A stretch of DNA of 42,697 nucleotides from Flavobacteriales bacterium TMED96 (GCA_002171475.2 NHEX02000057.1:28033-70729), one strand, 5' to 3'; shown: positions 20,007-30,431, counted from the stretch's first letter. Numbers and translations: made by a program. The notes: generated by a model from the sequence alone, not told the origin.

Positions 20007-21511
20007 AGCTCTAAGCTTAAAAGGTTTTCAATAAACTTTCTATCATTTGATAGTCTTTGAATTTTGTGCTGACCTCCTATCTTATTATAATTTCTAAGCC
20101 ATTTATCAAATAAACCCTTCTGGGCTACGCTGATTTTTGGGCTGCTCATTGTTATGTCCATATACCTTTTTGCATCATAATCTGAGTTGAGTTCTCTTAA
20201 TTTTTGATCAAGTATTTTGCCAAATTTATCTAAATTGCTTGGCGTATCCTTAAATTCAATCAACCACTGATGAGAGCCCTTTGATTTGTTCTTGGTCATA
20301 TATATTGGAGCTACAGTATAATCTACAATCCTAACTCCAGTTTGTAATGAAGCTTCTTCTATGGCTTTATCTGTGTTTTCAATTACTACCTCTTCCCCGA
20401 ACGCGTTAATGAAATGTTTGGTTCTACCAGTAATCTGGATTCTAAACGGAGATAGAGAAGTAAATCTAACTACATCACCAATCCTATACCTCCATAATCC
20501 TCCGTTAGTAGTAATTACCATTTCATATTCAACGAATAATTTTACATTTTGAATATCAACTATTGAATCTAGATTTTCACCAATGGGTATAAATTCATAA
20601 AAAATTCCATAGTCCAACATAAGTAAAAGCTGATCTGAATCATTCAAATCTTGGATTGCAAAAAACCCTTCCGATGCATTATAAATCTCATAGTAATGAA
20701 TTGGACTAGATGAAAATATCTGATTATATTGGTTTTTATAAGGTCTAAAACTAACCCCTCCGTGAAAATAGACTTCTACATTAGGCCATATTTCGAATAT
20801 ATCAGATTTATTCATCTTTGATAATCCTTGATTGAGAAGAATTAACATCCATGAAGGGACACCAACCAAACTAGTAACATTTTCGGAAAGACATTCATTC
20901 AAAATTGCGTTTATTTTACTATCCCAATCAGACATTAAGGAAACCTTCATACTTGGTGTGCTATTAATTTCAGCCCATAAAGGCATGTTATCAATTATTA
21001 TAGAGGATAAATCGCCAAAATAGTTTTGTTGGTTTTGATGTAATTCTTGGCTTCCACCAAGTCTTAGACATTTTCCTGTAAAGAGCTGTGTATTAGTATT
21101 ATTATTAATATACAGAGACAGCATGTCTTTTCCTGCCTTATAATGACAATCTTCAAGCGCTTCTGTACTAACTGGAATAAATTTGCTTCTAGAATCTGTT
21201 GTTCCACTCGACTTTGCGTACCATTTAATCTTGGTCGGCCAAAATAAATTATCTTCTCCTTCTCTACTTTTATAAATGTCCTCTGCTATTTCTTCGTAAG
21301 ACCTAATTGGAACTCTTTCTTTAAACTCGGTATAGTTCTTAATTGAATTAAAATCATATTGGTATCCAATTTTAGTATTTTTCGCAAAACTAATTAAATC
21401 CATTAAAACCTCTTGTTGGACTTCAACAGGATATTTTAAAAACAACTCAATTTGATGGATTCTTTTTTTTAAGAACCAACTGGCAATTGAATTAAATAAT
21501 GGAAAAGGCAT
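20003..21511 (-). CDS. GH3-family acyl-acid-amido synthetase-like protein
   Basis: [71 protein letters not shown]. Start [16 protein letters not shown] preferred over the listed upstream Met. Confidence 0.88.
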   Translation of the reverse strand: MPFPLFNSIASWFLKKRIHQIELFLKYPVEVQQEVLMDLISFAKNTKIGYQYDFNSIKNYTEFKERVPIRSYEEIAEDIYKSREGEDNLFWPTKIKWYAKSSGTTDSRSKFIPVSTEALEDCHYKAGKDMLSLYINNNTNTQLFTGKCLRLGGSQELHQNQQNYFGDLSSIIIDNMPLWAEINSTPSMKVSLMSDWDSKINAILNECLSENVTSLVGVPSWMLILLNQGLSKMNKSDIFEIWPNVEVYFHGGVSFRPYKNQYNQIFSSSPIHYYEIYNASEGFFAIQDLNDSDQLLLMLDYGIFYEFIPIGENLDSIVDIQNVKLFVEYEMVITTNGGLWRYRIGDVVRFTSLSPFRIQITGRTKHFINAFGEEVVIENTDKAIEEASLQTGVRIVDYTVAPIYMTKNKSKGSHQWLIEFKDTPSNLDKFGKILDQKLRELNSDYDAKRYMDITMSSPKISVAQKGLFDKWLRNYNKIGGQHKIQRLSNDRKFIENLLSLEL

Positions 21512-21548
21512 ATTTATTATATTTAAACAAAAATAAAATAAGTTATTA

Positions 21549-22343
21549 ATGTTTTCAGGCGTTTTAAAAAAAATGTATACCGAAATTGACGATGAAGTCA
21601 AATACTATTTAGACTTTAAAGAACACGTAATAAACTTCAATCAATGCCTTGAAAAGAAAATAAGTTTAAAATTTATCGGATATGAGTGCCTTTCTTGTCA
21701 CGAAGAAGTAGAAATTTTTAGACAAGGTTATTGTAAAAAATGTTTTTTTAACACACCACTTGCAGGTGAATGGATAATGAAACCTGAATTAAGCAAGGCC
21801 CATTTGGGTATTGAGGATAGAAATTTGGAATATGAAAAAAAAATTCAACTGCAACCTCACATTGTTTATTTTGCAATTTCAAGTCATATTAAAGTGGGTG
21901 TTACAAGAAAGTCTCAGTTAATCACCAGGTGGATTGATCAAGGAGCAGATAGAGCTTTGGCAATATTTGAATTCCCAAACAGGTATCTAGCAGGTAATTG
22001 TGAAGTTATACTTAAGAAAAGTTTTTCTGATAAAACTAATTGGAGAAAAATGCTTTCATCAGTATCTGACCAAAATCTTAACTTTAATGAAGCTGAAGAA
22101 TTTGTAGATAACAATATTGAAGAAAAATTTAAAATTTATTCTCTTCAACCAAGAATTTATAAAGAAATTATTTTCCCTGTTATCAAATATCCAGATAAAA
22201 TCAATAGTCTAAACCTAAAAAAATCCATGTATTATTCGGGTAGATTAAAAGGTATTAAAGGGCAATATTTAATTTTTGAAGATTCAACAGTATTTAATAT
22301 AAGAAGTAATGAAGGTTTGAGAGTTGAAATTGATATTGAATAA
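21549..22343 (+). CDS. DUF2797-family protein
   Basis: CLSCHEEVEIFRQGYCKKCF zinc ribbon and HIVYFAISSHIKVGVTRKSQLITRWIDQGADRALAIFEFPNRYLAG typical of DUF2797. Confidence 0.82.
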   Translation: MFSGVLKKMYTEIDDEVKYYLDFKEHVINFNQCLEKKISLKFIGYECLSCHEEVEIFRQGYCKKCFFNTPLAGEWIMKPELSKAHLGIEDRNLEYEKKIQLQPHIVYFAISSHIKVGVTRKSQLITRWIDQGADRALAIFEFPNRYLAGNCEVILKKSFSDKTNWRKMLSSVSDQNLNFNEAEEFVDNNIEEKFKIYSLQPRIYKEIIFPVIKYPDKINSLNLKKSMYYSGRLKGIKGQYLIFEDSTVFNIRSNEGLRVEIDIE

Positions 22344-22344
22344 T

Positions 22345-23028
22345 TTAATTATTTAATGAATTTAATTCACGGCTTGACAAATGTCTCCATTTCCCAGTTT
22401 CAACGTCAAGATTAATATCCATAATTCTAATTCTTTTAAGACTGACAACTTTAAATCCTAAGAATTCACACATTCTTCTTATCTGTCTGTTGATTCCCTG
22501 AGTTAGAATTATTTTAAAAGTGGTAGTAGAAACTTTAACTAACTTACAATTCTTAGTGACGGTGTTCAAGATTGGAATTCCGTTACTCATCTGTCTAATA
22601 AAATCTGTGGTAATATTTTTATTAACCTCGACTAAATACTCTTTTTCTTTATTGTTTCTTGAGCGTAAAACTTTATTCACTAGCGAACCATCATTTGTCA
22701 GAAAAATCAAACCTTCAGAGAGCTTATCTAATCTGCCAACGGGAAAAATTCTTTCTGGAAAATTAATGTAATCTATAATGTTATTTTTTTCTATCATTCT
22801 ATTTGTAGTACATACTATCCCTTTTGGCTTATTAAATGCTATAAAAATTGTCCTTTTTTTCTTTGGTTTTATTAATTTATTATCAATAGTTATTTTGTCT
22901 CCTTCCTTAATTTTAGTTCCTAAAATAGCTATTTCATTATTGACTTTTATTCTGCCAGAATCAACAAGTTTATCTGCTTCTCTTCTAGAACAAATCCCGA
23001 TTTGACTTAAATATTTATTAATCCTCAT
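22345..23028 (-). CDS. rluF: RsuA/RluF-family rRNA pseudouridine synthase
   Basis: S4 domain MRINKYLSQIGICSRREADKLVDSGRIKVN, FPVGRLDKLSEGLIFLTNDG, QGINRQIRRMCEFLGFKV. Confidence 0.87.
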   Translation of the reverse strand: MRINKYLSQIGICSRREADKLVDSGRIKVNNEIAILGTKIKEGDKITIDNKLIKPKKKRTIFIAFNKPKGIVCTTNRMIEKNNIIDYINFPERIFPVGRLDKLSEGLIFLTNDGSLVNKVLRSRNNKEKEYLVEVNKNITTDFIRQMSNGIPILNTVTKNCKLVKVSTTTFKIILTQGINRQIRRMCEFLGFKVVSLKRIRIMDINLDVETGKWRHLSSRELNSLNN

Positions 23029-23046
23029 AATAATAACTAGGTGAAT

Positions 23047-23751
23047 TTAATCAATATCAATTTCTTCATTGATTCCAAGATGAAATTTTTTTCTAATTAA
23101 TCCTACTAAAAGATATAAAAGAGGCGTATCAATTATTGCTACAATAATTTTAAAAATTATGCTTGAAAGAACTAAACCCAAAAATAAATCCCAAGCTAAA
23201 ATATCAAAGAAACACAGAAGAGCTATTACTGTTGTTGAATCAATTATTTGTGAAGAAAAAGTAGAGAAATTATTTCTAAGCCAAAGGTATTTACCTTTGG
23301 TTAATTGCTTCCAAAAATGATAAATTCTAATGTCTAAAAACTGTGCTATCAAATATGCAGACATTGAAGCTAAAACCGCTAAAGGTGAGGCAGAAAAAAC
23401 TAAATTAAAAGTTTCATCATCAATTGGTGATGAGCTATTTGCTGGTAAAACATCACCTAATAGAAGAAGGGCTATTGAAAAAATTGAAGACACAATACCC
23501 ATAAAAACAACTTGGTTGGCTTTTCTTTTTCCAAATATTTCAGAAATAATATCAGTAATTAGAAAGGTAATCGGATATGGAAGGATTCCCACAGATAATT
23601 CAAAAAGTTTTATTCCTAATATATCAAAATTAAATGGATACCATGAAAAAAATTTTTGAAAAATAAGATTAGATACTACTAAAGCAGTAATGAAGATTGA
23701 ACCTAGAAAAAAATATAATTTCTGTGCTAATAATTTATTTTCTGAACTCAA
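23047..23751 (-). CDS. Queuosine precursor transporter (YhhQ/QPTR family)
   Basis: Polytopic membrane protein; GILPYPITFLITDIISEIFGKRKANQVVFMG, IRIYHFWKQLTKGKYLWLRNNFSTFSSQIIDS. Confidence 0.88.
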   Translation of the reverse strand: MSSENKLLAQKLYFFLGSIFITALVVSNLIFQKFFSWYPFNFDILGIKLFELSVGILPYPITFLITDIISEIFGKRKANQVVFMGIVSSIFSIALLLLGDVLPANSSSPIDDETFNLVFSASPLAVLASMSAYLIAQFLDIRIYHFWKQLTKGKYLWLRNNFSTFSSQIIDSTTVIALLCFFDILAWDLFLGLVLSSIIFKIIVAIIDTPLLYLLVGLIRKKFHLGINEEIDID

Positions 23752-23753
23752 AG

Positions 23754-25520
23754 CTATCTTATATCTATGTTAAAAGGTTGACTTGTAAAAATTATTGGTT
23801 TTTTTTCTTTATTATTTATTGTTTGTATAATTAAGTCTAAATCTGAAATTTTTAAAAATTCAGAAATTGATGAATTAAAAGGAATCATAACGGATAAGAT
23901 ATCGTTGATTTCGGGTTCAATTTTTGGATAAGAAGCAATATTGAAATCATTTCCCAAATCTGCTAATTCTGCCGCAGAATTGATAGCATCTTTTATGTCT
24001 CCTTCTTCACTTACTAGACCATTTTTCAAGGCTTGCTCCCCTGACCAAACTCTACCTTGGGCTAGAGTTTCAACTTCATCCATAGAAATATTCCTTCCCT
24101 CAGAAACACGTTTTTTAAACATTTCGTAAATATTTTCTATGTTTTCTTTTACGTTTGATCGAAATTTTTTTGTGGGTTTCTCAAAGGGTGTATAGAAAAT
24201 GGAATTCTTGTTAGTCTCTACTTGTTCTGCATTAATTCCAATTCTTTTTGAAAATTCAGTAATATTTGGAACCATAGCAAAAACACCAATTGAACCTGTA
24301 ATTGTAAAATTATTAGCAAAAACTTTGTCAGCAACAGTAGATAAATAGTAACCTCCAGAGGCAGCAACATTCCCCATAGAGACCACAATGGGTTTTTCCT
24401 TTTTCAATTCAATTAATTCATCCCAAATTATTTCAGATGTGAGAGCCACACCACCAGGAGAGTCAATTCTTAGAACTACAGCTTTAATTCTTTTACTATT
24501 TTTTATTTTCCTTAATGTTTTTGAAAATAGTTCTTGGCCAATGTTGCTCTCATTTCCCTCTCCATATATAATTGGCCCCTGAGCATAAATAACTGCAATT
24601 TGATTCCGTGTTCCATTTTTATATTTAAAGCTATTTTTCATTTGCAGATAGGAAACATTGTTTAATTTTTCATCTGATTTAATTCCTAATTTTCTCTTTA
24701 CCTTTTGTTTATATTGAGTTTTTGAAATAATACCATCTACAATATTATTTCTTAATGCATTTACAGGAAGAGTTGCATCTAAATTATCTACGACTTTATT
24801 AAAATTTTCTGTAGAGACTTTTCTTGACAATTTGATTTGGTTAGCAATTCCGCCCCAGATAGAATTCAAAAGAGACCTTATTTGACTTCTGTTAGCTTCA
24901 CTCATTTTGTCATCTAGATATGGTTCTACCGCACTTTTGTACTTGCCGTGTCTAATAACCTCCATTTTAAATCCATATTTTTCCTGTAGTTCTTTGTAAT
25001 AAAGGACTTCTGCACCAAGACCTCTTAATTCAATATTCCCCACGGGATTTAGAAAAATTGAATCTGACACCGATGCTAGGTAATATCCTTTTTGAGAAAA
25101 AAAGTCACCATAGGTATAGATAAATTTTCCTTCATCTTTAAACCTTTGAAGTGATTTTCTTATTGTCAGCGCTTGAGACCATCCCATTTTTGGAGATTGA
25201 CTTTTTAAATTAATCCCCTTAATATCTTTGTTTTCAGAGGCTAATTCTATTGCATTAATTAAATCTAAAAATTTTATAATCTCTGGAGAAACTCCTAAAA
25301 TTTCCTCAAATTCTTGAGTGATAGGAATATTGTCATATACATCTTTATCTAAATCTAGATTTAAAATACTGTTTGAGGAAATTTCACCTGGAAGTATGTT
25401 TTTGTCAAAGCCAACTACAGATGTAATACCAGCTATTATAATAAAAACTAAAGATATAATGAAAATTAAAGCAGTTATTGACCCAAGAAAAGACGCTAGA
25501 AAATTTCTAAAAAAATTCAT
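23754..25520 (-). CDS. sppA: Signal peptide peptidase SppA, 67K type
   Basis: YTYGDFFSQKGYYLASVSDSIFLNPVG, VLRIDSPGGVALTSEIIWDEL, SMGNVAASGGYYLSTVADKVFANNFTITGSIGVFA, EVETLAQGRVWSGEQALKNGLV. Confidence 0.94.
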   Translation of the reverse strand: MNFFRNFLASFLGSITALIFIISLVFIIIAGITSVVGFDKNILPGEISSNSILNLDLDKDVYDNIPITQEFEEILGVSPEIIKFLDLINAIELASENKDIKGINLKSQSPKMGWSQALTIRKSLQRFKDEGKFIYTYGDFFSQKGYYLASVSDSIFLNPVGNIELRGLGAEVLYYKELQEKYGFKMEVIRHGKYKSAVEPYLDDKMSEANRSQIRSLLNSIWGGIANQIKLSRKVSTENFNKVVDNLDATLPVNALRNNIVDGIISKTQYKQKVKRKLGIKSDEKLNNVSYLQMKNSFKYKNGTRNQIAVIYAQGPIIYGEGNESNIGQELFSKTLRKIKNSKRIKAVVLRIDSPGGVALTSEIIWDELIELKKEKPIVVSMGNVAASGGYYLSTVADKVFANNFTITGSIGVFAMVPNITEFSKRIGINAEQVETNKNSIFYTPFEKPTKKFRSNVKENIENIYEMFKKRVSEGRNISMDEVETLAQGRVWSGEQALKNGLVSEEGDIKDAINSAAELADLGNDFNIASYPKIEPEINDILSVMIPFNSSISEFLKISDLDLIIQTINNKEKKPIIFTSQPFNIDIR

Positions 25521-25624
25521 TAATCAACTGAAATTTATATTGTTTAGGTAATAAATTTATGCAAAGATTAAGTTTTTTATTAAATATCAAATGAAACTTA
25601 CTTTAAAATATTTAATTTTTAAAA

Positions 25625-26707
25625 ATGATTTATTTATCTATAGGAAGTAATCTAGGAGATAGATTGAAATTTTTACAACTAGCTGTAGGCTTAATATCTT
25701 ACAGAATATCTACGGTTAAAAATGTTTCAAGGATTTATGAAACTCCTGCAATGGGTTTTAAAGGAAATCCATTTTATAATATATGCGTTGAAATAAATAC
25801 TGATTTACAGCCAAAATCTCTACTTGAAAAACTATTAGATATTGAAAAATATCTTGGCAGGGTAAGATCATCGGACAGAAAATCAAAATCAAGAAAAGTT
25901 GATATCGATATAGTTTATTTTAAAAATTTGATACTAAAAGATAAAGAACTGTTTATCCCTCATAAAAATATGCATGAGAGAAACTTTGTACTTTATCCTT
26001 TATATGAAATCTGTTCCGACTTTAAAGATCCTAGAAATGGAAAGTCAATCCAGACATTACTTGATAACTCTAAGGATTCTGTCATTCCAAAAATAGTAGA
26101 AGAAGAAATATATATCCAAGAGATAAAAAAAACAATTGCAGTGGAAGGACTAATAGGGGTAGGAAAAACAGAGTTTTCAAGAAAATTACGGGATGCATTA
26201 TTTGGAGAATTAGTATTAGAAGAATTTGATGACGTAGTTCTAGAAAAGTTTTATAAAAATCCTACTAAGAATGCCTTTGAAACTGAAAAATCTTTCTTGG
26301 AATTTAGAATGAGGCAGCATAAAGAATACAAAACCAGAAAAAAATATCCTCAAATTTTTGATTACTTGGCACATAAGTCAATAATTTTTGCTAAAAAAAC
26401 TATGGCACCATTTGAGTTTATTCAATTTCAAAGGGATTTCAATCATTGTTCAGGTTTTTTTATTAAACCTGAAGTTGTAATTCTTTTAAATCAAGAGACA
26501 AATTTTATCTTGGATAAGATTAATAAAAGAGGAAGAAAGTTTGAAAAAAAAATTGACTTGAAATATTTAGATTTGATTAAATCCGAATACAATAATTGGA
26601 AAACCAAAACTAAATTTCCATTGTATAATATAGACTTAAATAATTCAGATTTTAAAAATAATCATTCTGTATTTTTAAGTTTTTTAAATTTATTTTTTAA
26701 ATGCTAA
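25625..26707 (+). CDS. folK: HPPK (FolK) fused to a deoxynucleoside kinase-like domain
   Basis: N-term YLSIGSNLGDRLKFLQ, RKVDIDIVYF and IPHKNMHERNFVLYPL (HPPK). C-term AVEGLIGVGKTEFSRKL P-loop, FLEFRMRQHKEY, INKRGRKFEKKI, YLDLIKSEYNNW (dNK family). Confidence 0.9.
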   Translation: MIYLSIGSNLGDRLKFLQLAVGLISYRISTVKNVSRIYETPAMGFKGNPFYNICVEINTDLQPKSLLEKLLDIEKYLGRVRSSDRKSKSRKVDIDIVYFKNLILKDKELFIPHKNMHERNFVLYPLYEICSDFKDPRNGKSIQTLLDNSKDSVIPKIVEEEIYIQEIKKTIAVEGLIGVGKTEFSRKLRDALFGELVLEEFDDVVLEKFYKNPTKNAFETEKSFLEFRMRQHKEYKTRKKYPQIFDYLAHKSIIFAKKTMAPFEFIQFQRDFNHCSGFFIKPEVVILLNQETNFILDKINKRGRKFEKKIDLKYLDLIKSEYNNWKTKTKFPLYNIDLNNSDFKNNHSVFLSFLNLFFKC

Positions 26708-27233
26708 TTTTTAAATAAAAATCCCAACACAAAATTCCTGAAACTACAGAAACATTCATTGAGTGCTTGGTACCCTGCTGCCCTATTTCAATGACTTGAC
26801 CCGTTATGTCGATAATCTTTTGTTTAACTCCAAAAACCTCATTACCAAGAACAAATGCGGTTAATTTATTTTTATTTGGACTGAAATTTTTTAAATCTGT
26901 AGATTTTTCGGCTTGCTCAATCGACCAAATATCATAATTATTGTTTTTGAGTTTAGTGACTAATTCATATATATTCTCCTTGTATTCCCAATCTACAGAT
27001 TCATTAGATCCTAAAGCAGTTTTCATCACCTCCTTATGAGGTGGGACAGGAGATATTCCACATATGTAAACTTTAGACAACAAAAATGCATCCGCTGTCC
27101 TTAAAATGGAACCCACATTGTGACCACTTCTAATGTCATCGAGAACAAAAATCAGTGGTGTCTTCTTTGACTTTAAATATTCTTTTTTGGATTTTCTTTT
27201 TAATTCCTGATTTTTTAATTTTCTATTTTTCAT
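26697..27233 (-). CDS. SpoU/TrmH-family RNA methyltransferase
   Basis: LDDIRSGHNVGSILRTADAF, AFVLGNEVFGV, IGQQGTKHSMNVSVVSGILCWDF. Confidence 0.9.
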   Translation of the reverse strand: MKNRKLKNQELKRKSKKEYLKSKKTPLIFVLDDIRSGHNVGSILRTADAFLLSKVYICGISPVPPHKEVMKTALGSNESVDWEYKENIYELVTKLKNNNYDIWSIEQAEKSTDLKNFSPNKNKLTAFVLGNEVFGVKQKIIDITGQVIEIGQQGTKHSMNVSVVSGILCWDFYLKISI

Positions 27234-27297
27234 TTTGGATAAGAATAAGTTTTTTAAACTTAAATATGAATTATATTAGTATCTATTTGATTTTTTA

Positions 27298-29904
27298 ATG
27301 AGTTTGGATAAAGAAGTAAAATTAACACCACTGATGAAACAATACAACCAAATCAAGGTTAAATACCCTGATGCATTGCTTTTATTTAGAGTTGGGGATT
27401 TTTACGAGACCTTTGGAAAAGATGCAGTTAAGGCATCTAAAATTCTTGGTATCATTTTAACTAAAAAAGGTGCAGGAAGCATGAGTGAAATTGAACTTGC
27501 TGGATTTCCTTATCATTCTATTAACAATTACTTGCCAAAACTTGTGAAAGCTGGTTGCAGGGTGGCAATTTGTGACCAATTAGAAAATCCAAAACTCACA
27601 AAAAAAATTGTCAAAAGGGGTGTTACGGAATTAGTGACACCAGGAGTAGCAATAAACGACGATGTATTAGAGCACAACAAAAATAATTATCTATCAGCAA
27701 TAACCTTTGGTAAAAAAAAATCTGGAATTTCATTTATGGATATTTCAACCGGAGATTTCTCTTTTTTTTCTGGATCAATTAATCAAATTAAATTAATTAT
27801 TGAAAAATATGAACCTGCTGAAATAATTATTTCAAAACTTTCCAAAAACGAATTCCTTTCAAATTTTGGTGCAGATTTAACAACATTTTTCCAGGAAGAT
27901 TGGGTTTTTGATTATGAAAATAGTCATGATTCATTAATCGAACTTTTTGAAACCAAGTCTTTGAAGGGCTTTGGAGTCGAAGATGATGATAGAGAAGGAA
28001 TCATAGCCGCTGGGGTTGTTTTGCATTATCTCTCGGAGACCCAACATAATAAATTAGCACACATCAAGTCATTTAAGAAAATTCATTCTGAAAACTATCT
28101 TTCCTTAGATAGGTTTACGACTAGGAATTTAGAGTTAAATTATTCAACAAATGGAGGCGTTTCACTTATCGAAGTTATTGATTTTACAACAACTTCAATT
28201 GGAAGCAGAGTGCTTAAAAAATGGTTAAACTTTCCATTAAAATCGATACAAAAATTAAAGCTAAGACATGATTTCGTCGAAATTTTATTAGATGATACGC
28301 ATTTAAAAGAAAATCTAATTGATCGTTTAAAGGAAATTGTTGACATTGAAAGAATTGCCTCTAAGATTGCTACATTAAAGGTCAGCCCAAGAGAGCTGGT
28401 TTCTTTAAAAAAAAGTATAGTTGAAATTCAAAATATCAAAAAAATATTTGAAAAAAACAGTAATGATTTAATCGTTAAAACTGGAAAAAAATTAGTTACA
28501 TGTAACACCATTTTCTCTAAAATTGAAAAAACAATTAAAGAAGATGTTCCCGTTTCAATTTCAAAAGGAAATTTTATCGCAAACGGTTTTTCTAAAGAAC
28601 TTGACGAATTAAGGTTTCTTCTTAAAGATGGAAAATCAATGCTTGATAAAATTCTTAAAAAAGAATTGCTTGAAAACGATATTCCTTCATTAAAAATTGG
28701 CTTCAACAACATTTTTGGATATTATTTTGAGGTGAGAAATACTCATAAAGAAAAAGTTCCAAATGAATGGGTCAGAAAGCAAACACTTGTAAACGCAGAA
28801 AGATATATTAATGAGGATTTAAAAAATTACGAAACGAAAATATTAGGTGCTGAAGAAAAAATACAAGAATTGGAACTGAACTATTACTCTCAACTATTAA
28901 ATTCTCTTCAAGAGCATCTTGAGGGTATCATGGTAAATTCAATTTTAATTGGGAAAATTGATTGTTTTTTAAGTTTTGCCCTTGCCGCTTCTAAATTTAA
29001 TTTCTGTAAACCTGTTTTTAATAAGTCAAATAATATTAAAATAATTCAAGGAAGGCATCCTGTCATAGAACAAAATCTTGAGGATGGTGAAATATTTATT
29101 CCTAATGATATTGAACTTGATCAAGTTAAACAACAGATAATGATGATAAGTGGGCCTAACATGTCTGGTAAGTCTGCTATTTTAAGACAAACTGCTCTAA
29201 TAATTATTATGGCACAAATCGGAAGCTATGTGCCAGCTAAAGAAGTAAACATTGGAATTACTGATAAAATTTTTACTCGTGTAGGCGCTAACGACAACAT
29301 CTCTAAAGGAGAGTCAACGTTTATGGTTGAGATGAATGAAGCTGCCGCAATACTAAATAATTTAACTTCAAAAAGTTTAATTTTATTGGATGAAATTGGA
29401 AGGGGTACAAGTACCTATGACGGTATATCAATAGCATGGGCTATTACAGAATATCTTCACGAACATCCATTCAAACCAAAAACATTATTTGCTACCCACT
29501 ATCATGAATTAAATGTAATGAAGGATAAATTTGAGCGAATTAAAAATTTTAATGTTTCTGTAATGGAAAATGACAATAACATTCTTTTTTTAAGAAAACT
29601 CGAACCTGAAGGAAGTGAACATAGTTTTGGAATTCATGTAGCTAAAATGGCTGGTCTTCCAAAGCAAGTAATAGAAATAGCAAATCAAAAATTAAAGTTT
29701 TTAGAAAAAAGTCGTAACATTTCAGACAGAAAAAAATCTTTATCAAATAAAAAAAAGGAAATGCAGCTCAGTTTTATTTCACCTGAAGATCCTTTAGGTG
29801 AAGAATTAAAACAAGAAATTTTAAAAATTGATATTGACAATTTAAAACCCTTAGAAGCTCTTCTAATTCTAAATAAGTTGAAAAAAAAAATGGACAAAGG
29901 ATAA
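27298..29904 (+). CDS. mutS: DNA mismatch repair protein MutS
   Basis: TPLMKQYNQIKVKYPDALLLFRVGDFYETFG, MMISGPNMSGKSAILRQTAL, STFMVEMNEAAAILNN, LILLDEIGRGTSTYDGISIAWA, TLFATHYHEL. Confidence 0.97.
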   Translation: MSLDKEVKLTPLMKQYNQIKVKYPDALLLFRVGDFYETFGKDAVKASKILGIILTKKGAGSMSEIELAGFPYHSINNYLPKLVKAGCRVAICDQLENPKLTKKIVKRGVTELVTPGVAINDDVLEHNKNNYLSAITFGKKKSGISFMDISTGDFSFFSGSINQIKLIIEKYEPAEIIISKLSKNEFLSNFGADLTTFFQEDWVFDYENSHDSLIELFETKSLKGFGVEDDDREGIIAAGVVLHYLSETQHNKLAHIKSFKKIHSENYLSLDRFTTRNLELNYSTNGGVSLIEVIDFTTTSIGSRVLKKWLNFPLKSIQKLKLRHDFVEILLDDTHLKENLIDRLKEIVDIERIASKIATLKVSPRELVSLKKSIVEIQNIKKIFEKNSNDLIVKTGKKLVTCNTIFSKIEKTIKEDVPVSISKGNFIANGFSKELDELRFLLKDGKSMLDKILKKELLENDIPSLKIGFNNIFGYYFEVRNTHKEKVPNEWVRKQTLVNAERYINEDLKNYETKILGAEEKIQELELNYYSQLLNSLQEHLEGIMVNSILIGKIDCFLSFALAASKFNFCKPVFNKSNNIKIIQGRHPVIEQNLEDGEIFIPNDIELDQVKQQIMMISGPNMSGKSAILRQTALIIIMAQIGSYVPAKEVNIGITDKIFTRVGANDNISKGESTFMVEMNEAAAILNNLTSKSLILLDEIGRGTSTYDGISIAWAITEYLHEHPFKPKTLFATHYHELNVMKDKFERIKNFNVSVMENDNNILFLRKLEPEGSEHSFGIHVAKMAGLPKQVIEIANQKLKFLEKSRNISDRKKSLSNKKKEMQLSFISPEDPLGEELKQEILKIDIDNLKPLEALLILNKLKKKMDKG

Positions 29905-29913
29905 AAACATATT

Positions 29914-29943
29914 GTCCTCAATTAAAAATTAATTTTAACTTTG
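29914..29943 (+). promoter_or_regulatory. Possible promoter for tRNA-Gly/tRNA-Leu pair
   Basis: TTG ending at 29914 and TAACTTTG at 29936-29943, ending about 10 nt before the tRNA-Gly 5' end. The 21-nt spacer is slightly off the 19-nt consensus. Confidence 0.35.
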
Positions 29944-29952
29944 TTTGCTTTT

Positions 29953-30024
29953 GCGAAAGTAGCTCAGTGGTAGAGCGTCACCTTGCCAAGGTGAGGGTCG
30001 CGGGTTCAAATCCCGTCTTTCGCT
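29953..30024 (+). tRNA. tRNA-Gly (GCC)
   Basis: GCGAAAGTAGCTCAGTGGTAGAGCGTCACCTTGCCAAGGTGAGGGTCGCGGGTTCAAATCCCGTCTTTCGCT. Full cloverleaf, anticodon GCC, discriminator T. Confidence 0.96.
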
Positions 30025-30033
30025 CATAGTCCA

Positions 30034-30118
30034 GCTCGGATGGTGGAATTGGTAGACACGTTGGACTTAAAATCCAATGGCCATTGCGGCCGTGCGGGTT
30101 CAAGTCCCGCTCCGAGTA
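30034..30118 (+). tRNA. tRNA-Leu (TAA)
   Basis: GCTCGGATGGTGGAATTGGTAGACACGTTGGACTTAAAATCCAATGGCCATTGCGGCCGTGCGGGTTCAAGTCCCGCTCCGAGTA. Long variable arm, anticodon TAA. Confidence 0.96.
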
Positions 30119-30125
30119 CAAATGG

Positions 30126-30154
30126 GGAGATTTTTGAAATTTCGTCTCCTTTTT
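30126..30154 (+). terminator. Rho-independent terminator after tRNA-Leu
   Basis: GGAGA-N14-TCTCC followed by TTTTT, immediately downstream of the tRNA. Confidence 0.5.
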
Positions 30155-30187
30155 AGTTTCTAACACTTCTAACACCTTGATATTGAC

Positions 30188-30352
30188 TTAGATATAATAG
30201 AATCCTTTCTTAATGATTGGGATTCGATACTTTTTGCCGTTAAATTCTATCTTTTTTTCAAATATCGAACTCATTAACTTATTCTTGACATGTATATCAC
30301 TATTTTCAAAGAACGTTTCTAAATTTTGATTAAGAAGGAATAATATATTTAA
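30188..30352 (-). pseudogene. Probable 3' remnant of a site-specific serine recombinase
   Basis: Manual minus-strand translation: IYYSFLNQNLETFFENSDIHVKNKLMSSIFEKKIEFNGKKYRIPIIKKGFYYI*. Resembles the C-terminal tail of large serine recombinases (LxxSIFxEKxxFxxxxYRTP). No start or N-terminal domains present. Confidence 0.4.
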
Positions 30353-30431
30353 TGTTTTTTTTAAGTTATTTAAAAATAATTAATAGTGAATTTAGGTTTA
30401 TTATTGAAACCTTAGAGTTACCTTCGCACTA

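Noticed and set aside
20002-20015. 14-bp palindrome CTTAGAGCTCTAAG at the clpX/GH3 convergent stop codons
   Set aside because: It follows from overlapping convergent 3' ends encoding stops and Leu/Glu codons; no T-run, so weak as a terminator.
23281-23300. Inverted repeat CCAAAGGTATTTACCTTTGG
   Set aside because: Lies inside the transporter coding region (KGKYLWLR); likely a codon-level coincidence.
29978-30175. ORF of 65 aa (ERDLNPHGRNGHWILSPTCLPIPPSELDYERKTGFEPATLTLAR)
   Set aside because: Antisense translation of tRNA-Leu and tRNA-Gly; a familiar annotation artefact.
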